This document shows positions 13,575 through 26,034 of a DNA stretch of 34,012 nucleotides, piece by piece (the first letter of the stretch is position 1; every line of letters starts with the position of its first letter). The notes below the pieces were generated by a model. It worked only from the letters and a program-made list of their open reading frames with translations, was not told where the DNA came from and searched no databases. The DNA comes from Clostridia bacterium. GTDB lineage: Bacteria > Bacillota > Clostridia > TANB77 > CAG-508. The position numbers and the translations under genes were made by a program. Location of the stretch: NCBI GenBank assembly GCA_022793905.1, contig JAAWDU010000027.1:1-34012 (forward strand). Reading direction: 5' to 3'.

Positions 13575-15646
13575 TTGAGAAAGCTAAAAATAGTAAAAAA
13601 AGTAAGACAGAAAAAACGTGAAATTAAACGAAAATTAAAAATCTTTAATATGAATATTGAAAAAGGATTAAAACTAGAAAAAATATTAAAAGAACCTAAA
13701 AGATTTATAAATAAGCTTAAAGCAAGTGACAATAAATTAAACATTATATTAAAAACAATCTTGAATACAAGGATATTTATTGCAATTCTTGTATTGACTC
13801 TTACATTAAAAGCTTTATTATTTTACCAAAATATAGGAGCAAATATAGGAGCACCAAACTATACAATGCAAGTGACAATTTCTTTTTTACTTGTTATGGT
13901 TATTCCTCTTATGTTTATTAAGAAAAACAAAAATAGATTTAGATGGATAATGGCATATGATATATTTTTTAGTATATTATTATTCGCAGATAATGCCTAT
14001 TGGAAATATCAAACTAATATGCTTTCTGTTTCACAAATATTTTATTTAAAATATGCAGAAGAAATAGGAGGAGCACTTCCAAACTTAATGAGTATGTCAT
14101 ATATTTTATACTTCATAGATATTCCAATTATCTTAATTATTTATTTTATAATTAAAAGAAATTTAAAAAACAAAAAAACAAAATATTCAAAAAATATGGG
14201 AAAACGAAAAATTGTATTAGGAATTTTTTATACAATAATAATATTACTAATTACAAGATACCCAAGGAAAGTCGCGATGTTTGGCATGAAAGACTATCCA
14301 TATAAAAAAATGATACAAGTAGAAAGAGGCTCAATTTATGGATACCACTATTTAGATATAATTAATGCAATAAGTGAAAATGGAAAAACAGTATATAATG
14401 AATATAAAGATATGATGGCAGATTATAACAAGCTAGACACATATAAAAATAATCATTTTGAAGAAGAAGAAGAAATGAAAGGAATTGCAAAAGGAAAAAA
14501 TGTAATAATTGTACAGTTAGAATCAGTTCAAAATTTTGTGGCACATGCAGAAATAAATGGAAAAGAAATAACACCAAACCTGAACAAATTTTTAGATGAG
14601 AACATAGAACTAGAAAATATGATAGTTCAAAGCTATTCAACAACAGCAGATTCTGAATATAGTGCTATAACATCATTATATCCAACTGACAACGGACAAG
14701 CATTTAGTATATATAGTGCAAATATAAACAATGACATATTTAATATATATAGAAATGCAGGATATAAAACATATTTTATGCATGGAAATGATAAAGAATT
14801 TTGGAATAGAAATGCAGTATATACTAATCTGAATGTAGAGAAAAGAATGTTTCTAGAAGAATTTGAAGATACATCAGAATTTATAAGTCGGTTATTTGTC
14901 AGATGAACTCTTATACAAACAGTCAATTCAAGAATTTGCAAAAAGTGAAGAACCAATTTTTGCATTTATAAGTGGAGCATCTTCACATTTGGCGTATTAC
15001 CTAGATGGAATAGAAAATAGAGAAGAAAAGGTAAAAATAGATGTAGGAAAATATAAAAATACTATGTTTGGAAATTATTTAGAAGCAGTAAATTATGCAG
15101 ATTATGCCTTCGGAATTTTTATAGAAGAATTAAAAGAAAAAGATTTATATGATGATAGTGTAATTTTAGTTTTTGGTGATCATCAGCGGACTTGAAATGT
15201 ATAATAAAGAAATGCAAGATTATCTAATGAACGAAAGTACAAAATTTTCAGATATAGGAACAAATGATGTCACAAACAAAATAAACTTTGTAAATCTTCT
15301 ATGTGGACTAAAAATTCCAAATCTAAATAATATGAAAATAGAAAAGCCAGTAAGTAAAATAGATTTAAAGCCTACATTACTCCAAATTTCAGGATTAAAA
15401 GATAATTTCTCTTTAGGAATGACAGCATTTAGCACAAAGGATTATGCATTTATAAATAATGGAATAATAATATTAGATAAATACTATTATGAAAATCAAA
15501 TGTGGTATGAAAGAGAAAATGGAAATATTCTTAATCTAAAATCACTTGAAAAAAATGAAAAAGAAAAATTAGAAGAATATGAGGAAAATATAAGAACAGA
15601 GCTAGATATATCTACTTCAATATTGATTAATAATTTGCTAAAATAA
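13575..15646 (+). CDS. LTA-synthase-family sulfatase (membrane phosphoglycerol-transferase-like), two +1 events at CGG
   Basis: Multiple TM segments, VIIVQLESVQNFV, YSTTADSEYSAITSLYPTDNG, TYFMHGNDKEFWNRN. Shift C14889 gives EFISGYLSDELLYKQ and C15187 gives VFGDHQGLEMYNKEM. Spacings 1314 and 297 nt. Confidence 0.88.
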
Positions 15647-15744
15647 AATATTTTATAAGAAATTTCAAAAAAATTAACAAAAAGTTAAGAATATGTGATA
15701 CAATAATTTAGAATTTATTATCTTTTAGAAAGGAAGGGTAAAAT

Positions 15745-16452
15745 ATGGAAGATATAAAATACAAACGTATTTTATTAAAACTAAGTGGAGAGGCACTTGC
15801 AGGAGACAACAAAACAGGAGTATACGCAGATGTAATAGGAAAAATTTGTGATGAAATAAAAAAAGTAGTAGAAATGGGAGTACAAGTAGGAATAGTAGTA
15901 GGAGGAGGAAACTTCTGGAGAGGAAGATATGGACATCAAATGGAAAGAACAACATCAGACTATATGGGAATGCTTGCGACTGCAATGAACGGCTTAGCAC
16001 TTCAGGATACCCTAGAAGCTAGAGGAATAAAAACGAGAGTACAAACAGCAATAGAAATGAGACAAATCGCAGAACCATATATAAAAAGAAAGGCGATAAA
16101 ACATCTAGAAAATGGAAGAGTAGTTATATTTGCATGTGGAACAGGAAACCCATATTTCACAACAGATACAGCAGCAGCATTAAGAGCAGCAGAAATAGAT
16201 GCAGAAGTAATATTACTTGCAAAAACAATAGATGGAGTATATTCAGCAGATCCAAAAATAGATAAAAATGCAATAAAATATGATAATATAACATATTTAG
16301 ATATATTAAATCAAGACTTAAAAGTAATGGATTCAACGGCAACATCTTTATGCAAAGATAATAGCATTCCACTAAGAGTATTTGCAATAGAAGAGCCAGA
16401 AAATATAGTAAAAATAATAAAAGGTGAAAACATAGGAACAACAGTGGAATAA
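15745..16452 (+). CDS. pyrH: UMP kinase
   Basis: [40 protein letters not shown]; intact, no in-frame CGG. Confidence 0.95.
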   Translation: MEDIKYKRILLKLSGEALAGDNKTGVYADVIGKICDEIKKVVEMGVQVGIVVGGGNFWRGRYGHQMERTTSDYMGMLATAMNGLALQDTLEARGIKTRVQTAIEMRQIAEPYIKRKAIKHLENGRVVIFACGTGNPYFTTDTAAALRAAEIDAEVILLAKTIDGVYSADPKIDKNAIKYDNITYLDILNQDLKVMDSTATSLCKDNSIPLRVFAIEEPENIVKIIKGENIGTTVE

Positions 16453-16475
16453 TTTTAAATTAGGAGGATAAAGTT

Positions 16476-17024
16476 ATGGATTTTAGTGAAATAGAAACTA
16501 GAATGGATAAAACAGTAAGCGTACTTGCAGAAAATTTTGCAGAAGTTAGAGCAGGAAGAGCAAACCCTGCAATATTAAATAAAATAAAAGTAGATTATTA
16601 TGGAGTGCCAACACCTATAAGTCAAGTGGCTGGAATATCAGTCCCAGAAGCAAGACTTATAGTAATCCAACCATGGGATATGAGTATATTAAAAGAACTT
16701 GAAAAAGCAATACTTGCATCAGACATAGGAATTACACCAAACAATGATGGAAAAGTTCTAAGACTTGCTTTCCCTGAATTAAATGAAGAAAGAAGAAAAC
16801 AAATTGTAAAAGACATAAAAAAGATTGCAGAAGAATCAAAAGTTTCAATTCGTTCTTTAAGAAGAGAAGGGTTAGATGAAGCTAAAAAAGAGCAAAAAGA
16901 AGGAAATATTACAGAAGATGACCTAAAAAATGCTGAAAATGAAATACAAAAATTGACAGATAAGAAAATTGCAAAAATTGATGAAATGCTAGAAAATAAA
17001 GAAAAAGAAGTGATGAGCATATAG
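16476..17024 (+). CDS. frr: Ribosome recycling factor
   Basis: RAGRANPAILNKIKVDYYGVPTPISQVA; intact, no in-frame CGG. Confidence 0.96.
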   Translation: MDFSEIETRMDKTVSVLAENFAEVRAGRANPAILNKIKVDYYGVPTPISQVAGISVPEARLIVIQPWDMSILKELEKAILASDIGITPNNDGKVLRLAFPELNEERRKQIVKDIKKIAEESKVSIRSLRREGLDEAKKEQKEGNITEDDLKNAENEIQKLTDKKIAKIDEMLENKEKEVMSI

Positions 17025-17040
17025 AAAGGTCTATATATAT

Positions 17041-17933
17041 ATGAATTTCAAGGACGAATTAAAAAAATATTGTGATATAGTAAACCAAGAATTAGAAAAG
17101 TATGTAAAAAGAGAAAAATGTCCAGAAGAATTATTAAATGCATCAATGGAATACAGCTTAATTAGTTCCGGAAAGAGACTTAGACCAATTCTGATGATAA
17201 ATGTATATGAGATGTTTGAAAAAGAATATACAAATGTTTTTAAATTTGCAGTAGCAATGGAAATGATACATAATTTCTCACTTGTTCATGATGATTTGCC
17301 AGGTATAGATAATGATGACTTTAGGCATCGGAAAGCCTACAAATCACAAAAAATGGGGAGAAGCCACTGCAATACTTGCAGGAGATGGTTTATTAAATAG
17401 AGCATATATGATAATTAGCGAAGATATTTTACAAGAAAAAGATAGTAAAATGCAAAATAGAAAAATATTAGCATTTTCTGAACTTGCAAATGCTGTAGAT
17501 AGAATGATTGCAGGAGAATACGTAGATACAGAATTTGAAGGAAAAGAAATTTCAAAGGATTATCTAGAATATATGCATAAAAATAAAACAGGGGCACTTA
17601 TAAGAGCATCAGCAAGGATAGGAGCTATTTTAGCAGGAGCAAGCAATCAAGACTTAAATAAAATAACAAAATATGCAGAAAACATTGGACTTGCATTCCA
17701 AATTAAAGATGATATATTATCTGAAATTGGGGATGAAAAAATATTACGGTAAACCAGTAGGAAATGACAGAAAATCCGGAAAAATCACATTTGTTACTAA
17801 ATATGGACTAGAAAAAGCAAAAAGTGATTTAGAAAATACAATAAAAAAAGGAATAAAAGAAATAGAAGACTATGAAGAAAAAGCAGAGTTTTTAAAAGAA
17901 CTTGCAATTTATATAGAAACAAGACAAAAGTAA
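17041..17933 (+). CDS. ispA: Polyprenyl (farnesyl) diphosphate synthase, two +1 events at CGG
   Basis: [52 protein letters not shown] (shift C17329); FQIKDDILSEIGDEKILGKPVGNDRKSGK (shift C17747). Confidence 0.93.
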
Positions 17934-17954
17934 GTTTTGGAAGGAATGAATCAC

Positions 17955-18658
17955 ATGAATGAAGTACCAAATCATATTGCAATAATAATGGATGGTAATA
18001 GAAGATGGGCAAAAGCACATGGATTAACAACAAAGCTTGGGCATAAAGAAGGTGCTGAAACTTTAAAAAAAATAACACGATATGCCAATAGTATAGGTAT
18101 AAAATACCTAACTGTATATGCATTTTCAACAGAAAACTGGAAAAGAAGTGAAGAAGAAGTTGGAACACTTATGACACTTTTTAAAAATTATTTGAAAGAT
18201 TTAGTAACAGCAGTAGATACAGAAAATGTTAGAGTAAAAATTTTTGGTCAGTTAGAAGCATTACCAAATAATTTGCAAGAAGATACAAAAAAAGCAATGG
18301 AAAAAACAAAAGAAAATACAGGACTTACACTTTGTATAGCTTTTAATTATGGAGGAAGAGATGAAATAACAAAAGCAGTAAAACAAATTGCAAAAGATGT
18401 ACAAATACGGAAAAATAGAAACAAATGAAATAAGTGAAAGTTTAGTTCGGAAAATATCTTTACACAAAAGATGAGCCAGATCCAGACTTACTTATTAGAA
18501 CAAGCGGAGAAATTAGATTAAGTAATTTTTTACCTTGGCAACTTGTTTATTCAGAATTTGTATTTATAGAAAAATATTGGCCAGACTTTTCAGAAAAAGA
18601 TTTAGACGAGGCAATAAATACATTTTGGAAAAGAAATAGAAAATTTGGAGGAAAATAA
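17955..18658 (+). CDS. uppS: Undecaprenyl diphosphate synthase, two +1 events at CGG
   Basis: [34 protein letters not shown]. Skipping C18408 and C18448 (40 nt apart) gives [56 protein letters not shown]. Confidence 0.94.
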
Positions 18659-18662
18659 TTCT

Positions 18663-19503
18663 ATGGATATTAAGAGAGTTCTAACCTCTGTTTTAGGGTT
18701 ACCATGTGTTATAGCAATACTAATTTTAGGTAATAATATAGTTATAGATATATTTTTTGCTATAGTCGCACTAATAAGTATAAAAGAATATTATGATGCA
18801 TTTGAAAAAAGTGGAAATGCAAAACCAATTAGGTGGATAGGATATATAGTAGCTTTGAGTATTAGCATACTTAGATTTTTGCATCTTCAGTCTTCTTTAA
18901 TTCCTATAGACCAAAATATGCAAAATGTAATGTTTGCATTTGTTATAGTGTCATTTTTTATAATAGTTTTTCATATTTTAAATTCAAATATGAAGAGAAA
19001 TGTAGTAGATGGTGCAGTTACAATGTTTGGAATAATTTACATTCCAGTATTAATAATGTTTTTACCAATACTTAGAGGGGCAAAAAATGGAATATTCTTA
19101 ATTTGGTATGCAATAATATGTGGATGGACAACAGACATATTTGCGTATTTAACAGGAAAATTTTTAGGAAATAAAAAACACAAATTTAGTAAAATAAGTC
19201 CAAATAAATCAATAGAAGGTTGTATAATAGGAGCTGTTGGAGCAATGGTAATTTCAATAATTTATACAATAATATGCAACACATATTTTTACACCAATAT
19301 ATCATATATATATATTATAATAGTTTCAATTGTATTAAGTGTAATAGGGCAAGTAGGAGATTTTGCGGCATCTAGCATAAAAAGGTATAATGGCATAAAA
19401 GATTTTAGTAACTTAATACCAGGACATCGGAGGAATGCTAGATAGAATAGATAGTGTGATTTTTATTGCTCCAATTGCATATTTATTACTTATGAATTTA
19501 TAA
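18663..19503 (+). CDS. cdsA: Phosphatidate cytidylyltransferase, one +1 event at CGG
   Basis: C-terminal signature [36 protein letters not shown] is restored only by skipping C19428. Confidence 0.94.
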
Positions 19504-19521
19504 AAGAAAGGAAGAAAAGAC

Positions 19522-20251
19522 TTGAGCATAGTATTTGCAATAATAAAAACAATTTTAATGCTTGGCATATTAGTAATAATTCATGAAGGAGGGCACTTTT
19601 TAGTAGCTAAACTTTGTAAAATAAAAGTAAATGAATTTTCAGTTGGCTTTGGAAAAAGCCTTTTTTCAAAAGAAATTAAAGGGACTAAATATTCTATTAG
19701 AATAATTCCACTTCGGAGGTTATGTAAGTATGGAAGGGGAAGAAGCACCATCAGATAAAGAAGGTTCTTTTAGTAAAGCAAATTTTTGGAAAAAACTTGC
19801 AATAGTCTTGGCAGGACCTATTATTAATATAATCTTTGGGTTATTAATATATTTCATATTAGTTTCAATAAAATATGATATGCAAATAGCATTAGATGCG
19901 ACAGGAAGATTTATAAAAACACTATTTGAAAGCATAAAAACAATGATATCAGGTGGAGCTAGTATGGATGATTTAGCAGGACCTGTTGGAATAGCCACAA
20001 TTGTATCACAAACATCAAGAATAGAAGATTTTATATACCTACTTTCAATAATATCATTATCATTAGGAATAACAAATTTAATTCCAATACCACCACTAGA
20101 TGGAGGGAAAATACTCATTTATATAATAGAGTGGGTAAAAAGAAAACCATTAAAAGAAGAAACTTTATTAAAAGTACAAATGCTTGGGTTTATGTTTATA
20201 ATAGGATTATCAGCATTTGTAATGTGGAATGATGTAGCAAGAATAATTTAG
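19522..20251 (+). CDS. rseP: Site-2 protease RseP family, one +1 event at CGG
   Basis: VIIHEGGHFLVAK (HExxH). Skipping C19714 gives IIPLGGYVSMEGEE. PPLDGGKI downstream. Confidence 0.93.
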
Positions 20252-20273
20252 GAAATAAAAAAGGGAGAAAAAT

Positions 20274-20864
20274 ATGAAAATTGGTGTGTTTTTATCTAGA
20301 ATGCAACCATTACACATAGGTCACTTAGGGATGATAGATAAAGCCTTATCTGAAAATGATAGGGTTATAATTTTAATAGGAAGTGCAAATAGAGAAAATG
20401 AAATTAGAAATCCACTTAATATAAAACTAAGAAAAGAGATATTAGAAAATGCATTAAAAGAAAAGTATGAGAAAAGCTTAAATGAAAAAATAACTATAAA
20501 AGAACTTCCAGATTGGACAAGCGAAGAAGACTTAAAATCAAACGAAGAGTGGGGAAAATATTTATACTATAATATTGTGTCAGTTACAATAGAAAAATCC
20601 TTTACAATCTATTTTTCAGACGATAAAGCCATAATAGAAGATTGGTTTCAAGATAAAGAGATTAGAAAAAGGATAGAAATAAAAACATTTGAAAGAACAG
20701 AACTATTTGAAAATGTATCTTCAACAAAAATAAGAGAAGCATTTTTAAATAATAATAAGGAGTATATAGAAAAAAGCGTACCGAAAGCAGTTTTAGAAAA
20801 ATTTGAAGAAATAAAAGAAATAATAGATAAAACATATAAAGCAAAAAGGAGAGAAAGTCTATGA
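20274..20864 (+). CDS. Nucleotidyltransferase of the NMN-adenylyltransferase (NadM-like) type
   Basis: [25 protein letters not shown]...[14 protein letters not shown]...SSTKIREAF; intact. Confidence 0.75.
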   Translation: MKIGVFLSRMQPLHIGHLGMIDKALSENDRVIILIGSANRENEIRNPLNIKLRKEILENALKEKYEKSLNEKITIKELPDWTSEEDLKSNEEWGKYLYYNIVSVTIEKSFTIYFSDDKAIIEDWFQDKEIRKRIEIKTFERTELFENVSSTKIREAFLNNNKEYIEKSVPKAVLEKFEEIKEIIDKTYKAKRRESL

Positions 20865-21884
20865 AACTTGAAGAATTTGATTATGATTTGCCAGAAGAAC
20901 TAATTGCTCAAACACCAATTATAAAAAGAGACACATCAAGATTAATGATATTAGATAGAAAAAATAAAGGAGTAGAACATAAAAGATTTTTTGATATTAT
21001 TGATTACTTAAATCCAGGAGATTGCCTTGTAATAAATAACACAAAAGTTATTCCAGCGAGATTATATGGAAAAAAAACTACAGGAGCAAATATTGAAGTA
21101 CTTTTATTAAAACAAATAGAAGAAAATGAATGGGAGTGTATAGTAAGACCTGGAAATAAGCTAAAACCAGGAACAGAGATTGTTTTTGGTGAAGGGCTTC
21201 TAAAAGGAGAAATAATAGATATCTTAGAAGGCGGAACAAGAAAAATAAGATTTATCTATGAAGGGATTTTTAATGAAATATTAGATAGAATAGGGCTTAT
21301 GCCACTTCCTCCATACATTCATGAAGAATTAAAAGAAAAAGGAAGATATCAAACAATTTATGCAAAATATGAAGGGTCATCTGCAGCACCAACAGCAGGA
21401 CTTCATTTTACTGAAGAATTACTTAAAAAGATTGAAGAGAAAGGAATTGAAATCGCAAAAGTCACATTACATGTAGGTATTGGTACATTCAGACCAGTAA
21501 AGGAAGAAAATATAGAAGACCATGAAATGCATAGAGAGCATTATTATATAAAAAAAGAAGAAGCAGAAAAAATAAATAATGCAAAAAAAGAAGGAAGAAG
21601 AGTTATTGCAGTAGGAACGACTTCATGTAGAGTTCTTGAAAGTGCGTCAGACGAAAAAGGACTTGTTCATACATGTGAAGAAGATACAGGTATATACATA
21701 TATCCAGGATATAAATTCAAATGCATAGATGGACTTATAACAAATTTTCATTTGCCAAAATCAACATTAATTATGCTTGTTTCAGCACTTGCACGGACGT
21801 GAATATGTGCTTTCAGCATATAAAAAAGCAGTAGAAGAAAGGTACAGATTTTTCAGCTTTGGAGATGCAATGCTTATCATATAA
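20861..21884 (+). CDS. queA: tRNA preQ1(34) S-adenosylmethionine ribosyltransferase-isomerase, one +1 event at CGG
   Basis: [65 protein letters not shown] with the shift at C21794. Confidence 0.95.
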
Positions 21885-21998
21885 ATGAGAAAAGAAACCA
21901 AAAAAATTTCTTAAAAAAGTTGCAATTTATAAAGCAGAATGATAGAATATAATAGTAAATTTAGGATAAAAATGAAAAGCAGAATGGAGAGAAACAAA

Positions 21999-24428
21999 AT
22001 GGGGAAAACAAAAAAGAGCACAGGAAAGAGAAAAAAGAAAGCAAAGAAAGATGCATATGTACAAGCAATAGTAGTAATAATTTTTAGTTTACTACTTGCT
22101 GTTTTGATATATGGGCAAACAGGGGCCATTGGTAAGGGACTAAGTCAAACTCTAGGAGGATTGATGGGTTGGATAAAATATCTAGTACCAATAGGAACTT
22201 TTATAGTTGGTATTGTCTTAACAAAAGAACAAAAAGAATTTGTAATACCGAAACTAATACAATTTCTAGTAATAATACTATGTATATGTGGAGTAATGAG
22301 TTTAGTTCAAATATCAAATAAAGAATTAGATATAAGTGATGATTTTGGAAATATAGTTTCAGAGGCATTTGATTATGGAGAAACAAATAAAGGAGGAGGA
22401 GCAATCGGAGCTTTAATTGCCATACCTATGAATAAGGCTGTTGGTGTTGCTGCATATGTTATATTAATAGGAACAGGAATATTGCTCTCAATATTTACAT
22501 TTGGAATCAAACCAGCAGAATTAATAGATAAATTCTCAAACAAATTACAAGAAAGATATGAAGAAGATGAAGAGGAAGAAGAAGTGGAAGAAAAACTTCC
22601 GCCAAGAAGAGTAAAAGAAAAAACTATAAAAGCTCGGAAAACCTCAAAAAAGACATTCAGTTATTATGGAAAATTTATTTGATGATGACGAAGAAGAAAT
22701 AGAAACAAAGAAGAAATACGATCATGATATACCATTAGCATTTGATGAAACAGAAACAAGAGAAGAGATAGAAGAACCAAGAATAAAGAAAAGACTAAAA
22801 GAAAAAGAGAAGGAAAAAGAAACACAAGGAGACTTTATAGAAGCCAATTTATTCAAAGAGAAGAAAGAAGAAAAAGAAGAAAAAGTAAAACAAGAATTAC
22901 AACTTGAACACTCACAAACAGAAATAGATGAAAATTATGAATTCCCTCCAATTGCATTACTTGAGCAAGGAGAAGGTAAAAAAACAAGATCAAAAACATT
23001 ACTTGCAGATAATGCACTTAAGCTCCAAAAAACACTACATAGCTTTGGTGTATCAGCAAAAGTAGAAGATGTTGCAGTAGGGCCTGCAATAACAAGATAT
23101 GAACTTAAACCAGCAGAAGGAGTAAGAGTAAGCAAAATTGCAAATCTAGCAGATGATATTGCATTAAATCTAGCTGCTCAAAGTATAAGAATAGAAGCAC
23201 CAATTCCACGGAAAACAAGCAGTAGGAATAGAAATACCAAATCAAGATACAGAAATGGTGCACTTAAGAGATATAATAGATTCAGAAGAATTTACATGCG
23301 CAGAATCTAAACTTTCAATGGGTCTAGGAAAAGATGTAAGTGGAGAAAGGGTAATTGCAGATATAGCAAAAATGCCACACTTACTAGTTGCACGGAAGTA
23401 CAGGCTCACGGAAAGAGTGTATGTGTAAACACATTAATTACAAGTCTTATATATAAAGCAAAGCCAAGTGAAGTGAAATTAGTTATGGTAGACCCAAAAA
23501 TTGTTGAACTCTCAGTATATAATGGAATACCACATTTACTTATACCAGTTGTAACAGACCCAAGAAAAGCTGCAGGAGCACTTGCTTGGTCAGTACAAGA
23601 AATGGAAGAAAGATATGCAAAATTTGCAGCAAAAGGTGTTAGAGATATAAAAGGATACAATAAAGCATTAGAAGCAGAAGGCGAAGAAGAAGGTGCAAGA
23701 AAGTTACCACAAATAGTAATAATAATAGATGAGCTTGCAGATCTAATGATGGTTGCAGCAAAAGAAGTAGAAGATGCAATATGTCGTTTGGCACAAAAAG
23801 CAAGAGCAGCAGGAATGCACTTAGTAATTGCAACACAAAGACCATCTGTTGATGTAATTACAGGATTAATTAAAGCAAATATCCCATCAAGAATAGCATT
23901 TGCAGTTTCTTCACAAATAGACTCAAGAACAATTCTAGATATGCCAGGTGCAGAAAAATTACTTGGAAAAGGGGATATGTTGTATTATCCAACAGGAGTT
24001 TCAAAACCAACAAGAGTACAAGGTACATTTGTATCAGATAAAGAAGTAGAAAAAATAGTAGACTTCCTAAAAAAAGACGGCGAAGCTACATATAATGAAG
24101 ACATAATTGAATCAATAGAAAAAGCTAACAAAACAGATAAAGAAAAAGAGATAGAAGCAGACGACGATGATGATACAGATCCAAGACTAAATGAAGCTAT
24201 AGAATATGTTTTAGAACAAAAAACAGCATCAGCATCATTCTTGCAAAGAAAAATGAAAGTACGGATATGCAAGAGCTCGGAAGAATAATTGACCAAATGG
24301 CAGAAAGAGGTATAATATCGGGATATCAAGGAAGTAAACCAAGAGAAGTATTAATGACAAAAGAAAGATGGGATGAATTAAACTCAGAGCCTCATGTAGA
24401 AGAAGGAGAAGAAAACACAGAAGAATAA
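21999..24428 (+). CDS. ftsK: DNA translocase FtsK/SpoIIIE family, six +1 events at CGG
   Basis: N-terminal TM segments, acidic linker, [101 protein letters not shown] at 22635, 23209, 23393, 23409, 24262 and 24278. Spacings 636, 573, 183, 15, 852 and 15 nt are all multiples of 3. Confidence 0.95.
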
Positions 24429-24449
24429 TTTTGAGAGAGGACAAAAGAC

Positions 24450-26009
24450 ATGAAAACAAATGATATATTACTTAAGTTTCAGAGTAATAATAATAAACTT
24501 GAAACTGTGCTAAACCAGAAAAAATTTTCAGGAGATGTAAAAAATCTCCTTCTTAGCATGTTATACAATATAACTAGTTCATATAATGAATATGCAAGGA
24601 TAAAAGTAAATGTAGAAAACAAAAATAAATTTGTGGAAAATATCATAAGCATAATAGATATGTGTGATGAAATAGAACTTGTAAAAGCAAGTTCAGAAGA
24701 AGGAACAGAGTTTTTAAAAGTTGGAATAACAAGTAAAGTGGATACATTTAATAGAAAAATAAGAGTACTTCCTACAGAAAAAGCAATGCTATTTGCATTA
24801 TTTAAAATGAATGATACAAGAATGTATCTAGATGAAAAATATAACTTAATAAGAGTAGCATTTCCAGAAATGTTAAATGAGGGACATGATATAAACAATA
24901 TAGAGATAATAAGAGATTTCACATCTTGGTCTTGGAATACAGTTCAAGCAGATATAAGCAATATAGATTGTAATTTAGTATATCAAAACCTACAAATACT
25001 TTTAGGATATAAGTTTTTAGAAGTTTGGATGAAATATAATAATCAAAAGGAACTAATAGAAAAGCTAGAAAAAGAGTTTACAAAAAACTATGGTGAAGAT
25101 AAAGCAGAAAAGTTTTTAGATTATATGTATAGATTATCAATAATTGTATGTACACAGAGAAACAAAAATGAAAAGCAAAGGTTAGTAGAAGAAAGAGAGT
25201 GGGATGAAAAAGAGTTAAAAAGGTTAAAAGATAAGACAAAATTAGTAGAGGAGCTTACAAAAAATAAGAAAGAAAAGGCAAGCGAAATAAAGAAAATAGA
25301 CACAATTATAAATAGTGAAGAACTCTTGCTAAAAGAATTTGAAGAAAGAAATTCAAAGCTTTCAGAGTATAAAAAGATATTCAGCCCAGAAGTTTTACTA
25401 GGAACATTAAAGAAAGAAAGAAAAAAAGCATTAAACGAAATAGAAGAAGCAAATAAGCTTTTAGATGCGAAAAATTATGTAGTAAGAAGAAGCGAACTTG
25501 AAAAGAACCTTGATTTATTAAAAGACATAAAAAGTGCTAGAAATAAAGAAAAATATAAGATTGCAATGCAAAAATTATTTATTAGCTGTCTAGAAGAAAA
25601 AATATATAAAATAAATAGTGTAGAACAAAAAAAAGAAGCTATAGCATTACTTCATATTGTTAGGTATTATAAATTTATTCCATTTGATGATGAAAGATTT
25701 ATAAAAGATGTAGAAGATTTGGCAGAAGACATAGACAGAATAGAAGGAAAACTATTAATAAATCTTTATGAAATAAAAGCTTTGATTCCAATTACAAAAG
25801 ACGTAGAAACAGATGTAGGAATAATAAAACCAATATTTGAAACAAGAATAATGGACTTTGCAAATATAAATTTAGCTATAGTGCAGCAATATGATAAAAT
25901 TGGTGTGAAAGTTTATGATGGAGACATATTAGAATTAGAATTTACAATACCAAATTTGAACAGAATAGAACTAAAATCAAAGAAAAAAGTTAAACTACTG
26001 ACGAAATAA
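24450..26009 (+). CDS. Hypothetical coiled-coil-rich protein, 519 aa
   Basis: Long intact ORF with K/E-rich heptad-like central region and RBS; no family recognised. Confidence 0.8.
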   Translation: MKTNDILLKFQSNNNKLETVLNQKKFSGDVKNLLLSMLYNITSSYNEYARIKVNVENKNKFVENIISIIDMCDEIELVKASSEEGTEFLKVGITSKVDTFNRKIRVLPTEKAMLFALFKMNDTRMYLDEKYNLIRVAFPEMLNEGHDINNIEIIRDFTSWSWNTVQADISNIDCNLVYQNLQILLGYKFLEVWMKYNNQKELIEKLEKEFTKNYGEDKAEKFLDYMYRLSIIVCTQRNKNEKQRLVEEREWDEKELKRLKDKTKLVEELTKNKKEKASEIKKIDTIINSEELLLKEFEERNSKLSEYKKIFSPEVLLGTLKKERKKALNEIEEANKLLDAKNYVVRRSELEKNLDLLKDIKSARNKEKYKIAMQKLFISCLEEKIYKINSVEQKKEAIALLHIVRYYKFIPFDDERFIKDVEDLAEDIDRIEGKLLINLYEIKALIPITKDVETDVGIIKPIFETRIMDFANINLAIVQQYDKIGVKVYDGDILELEFTIPNLNRIELKSKKKVKLLTK

Positions 26010-26034
26010 ATTGATTTTTAAGGAGGATACAAAT

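Noticed and set aside
15110-15116. CGG in GCC TTC GGA ATT and similar native NNC GGN junctions
   Set aside because: CGG is not in the zero frame there; the standard reading gives the expected protein without a shift.
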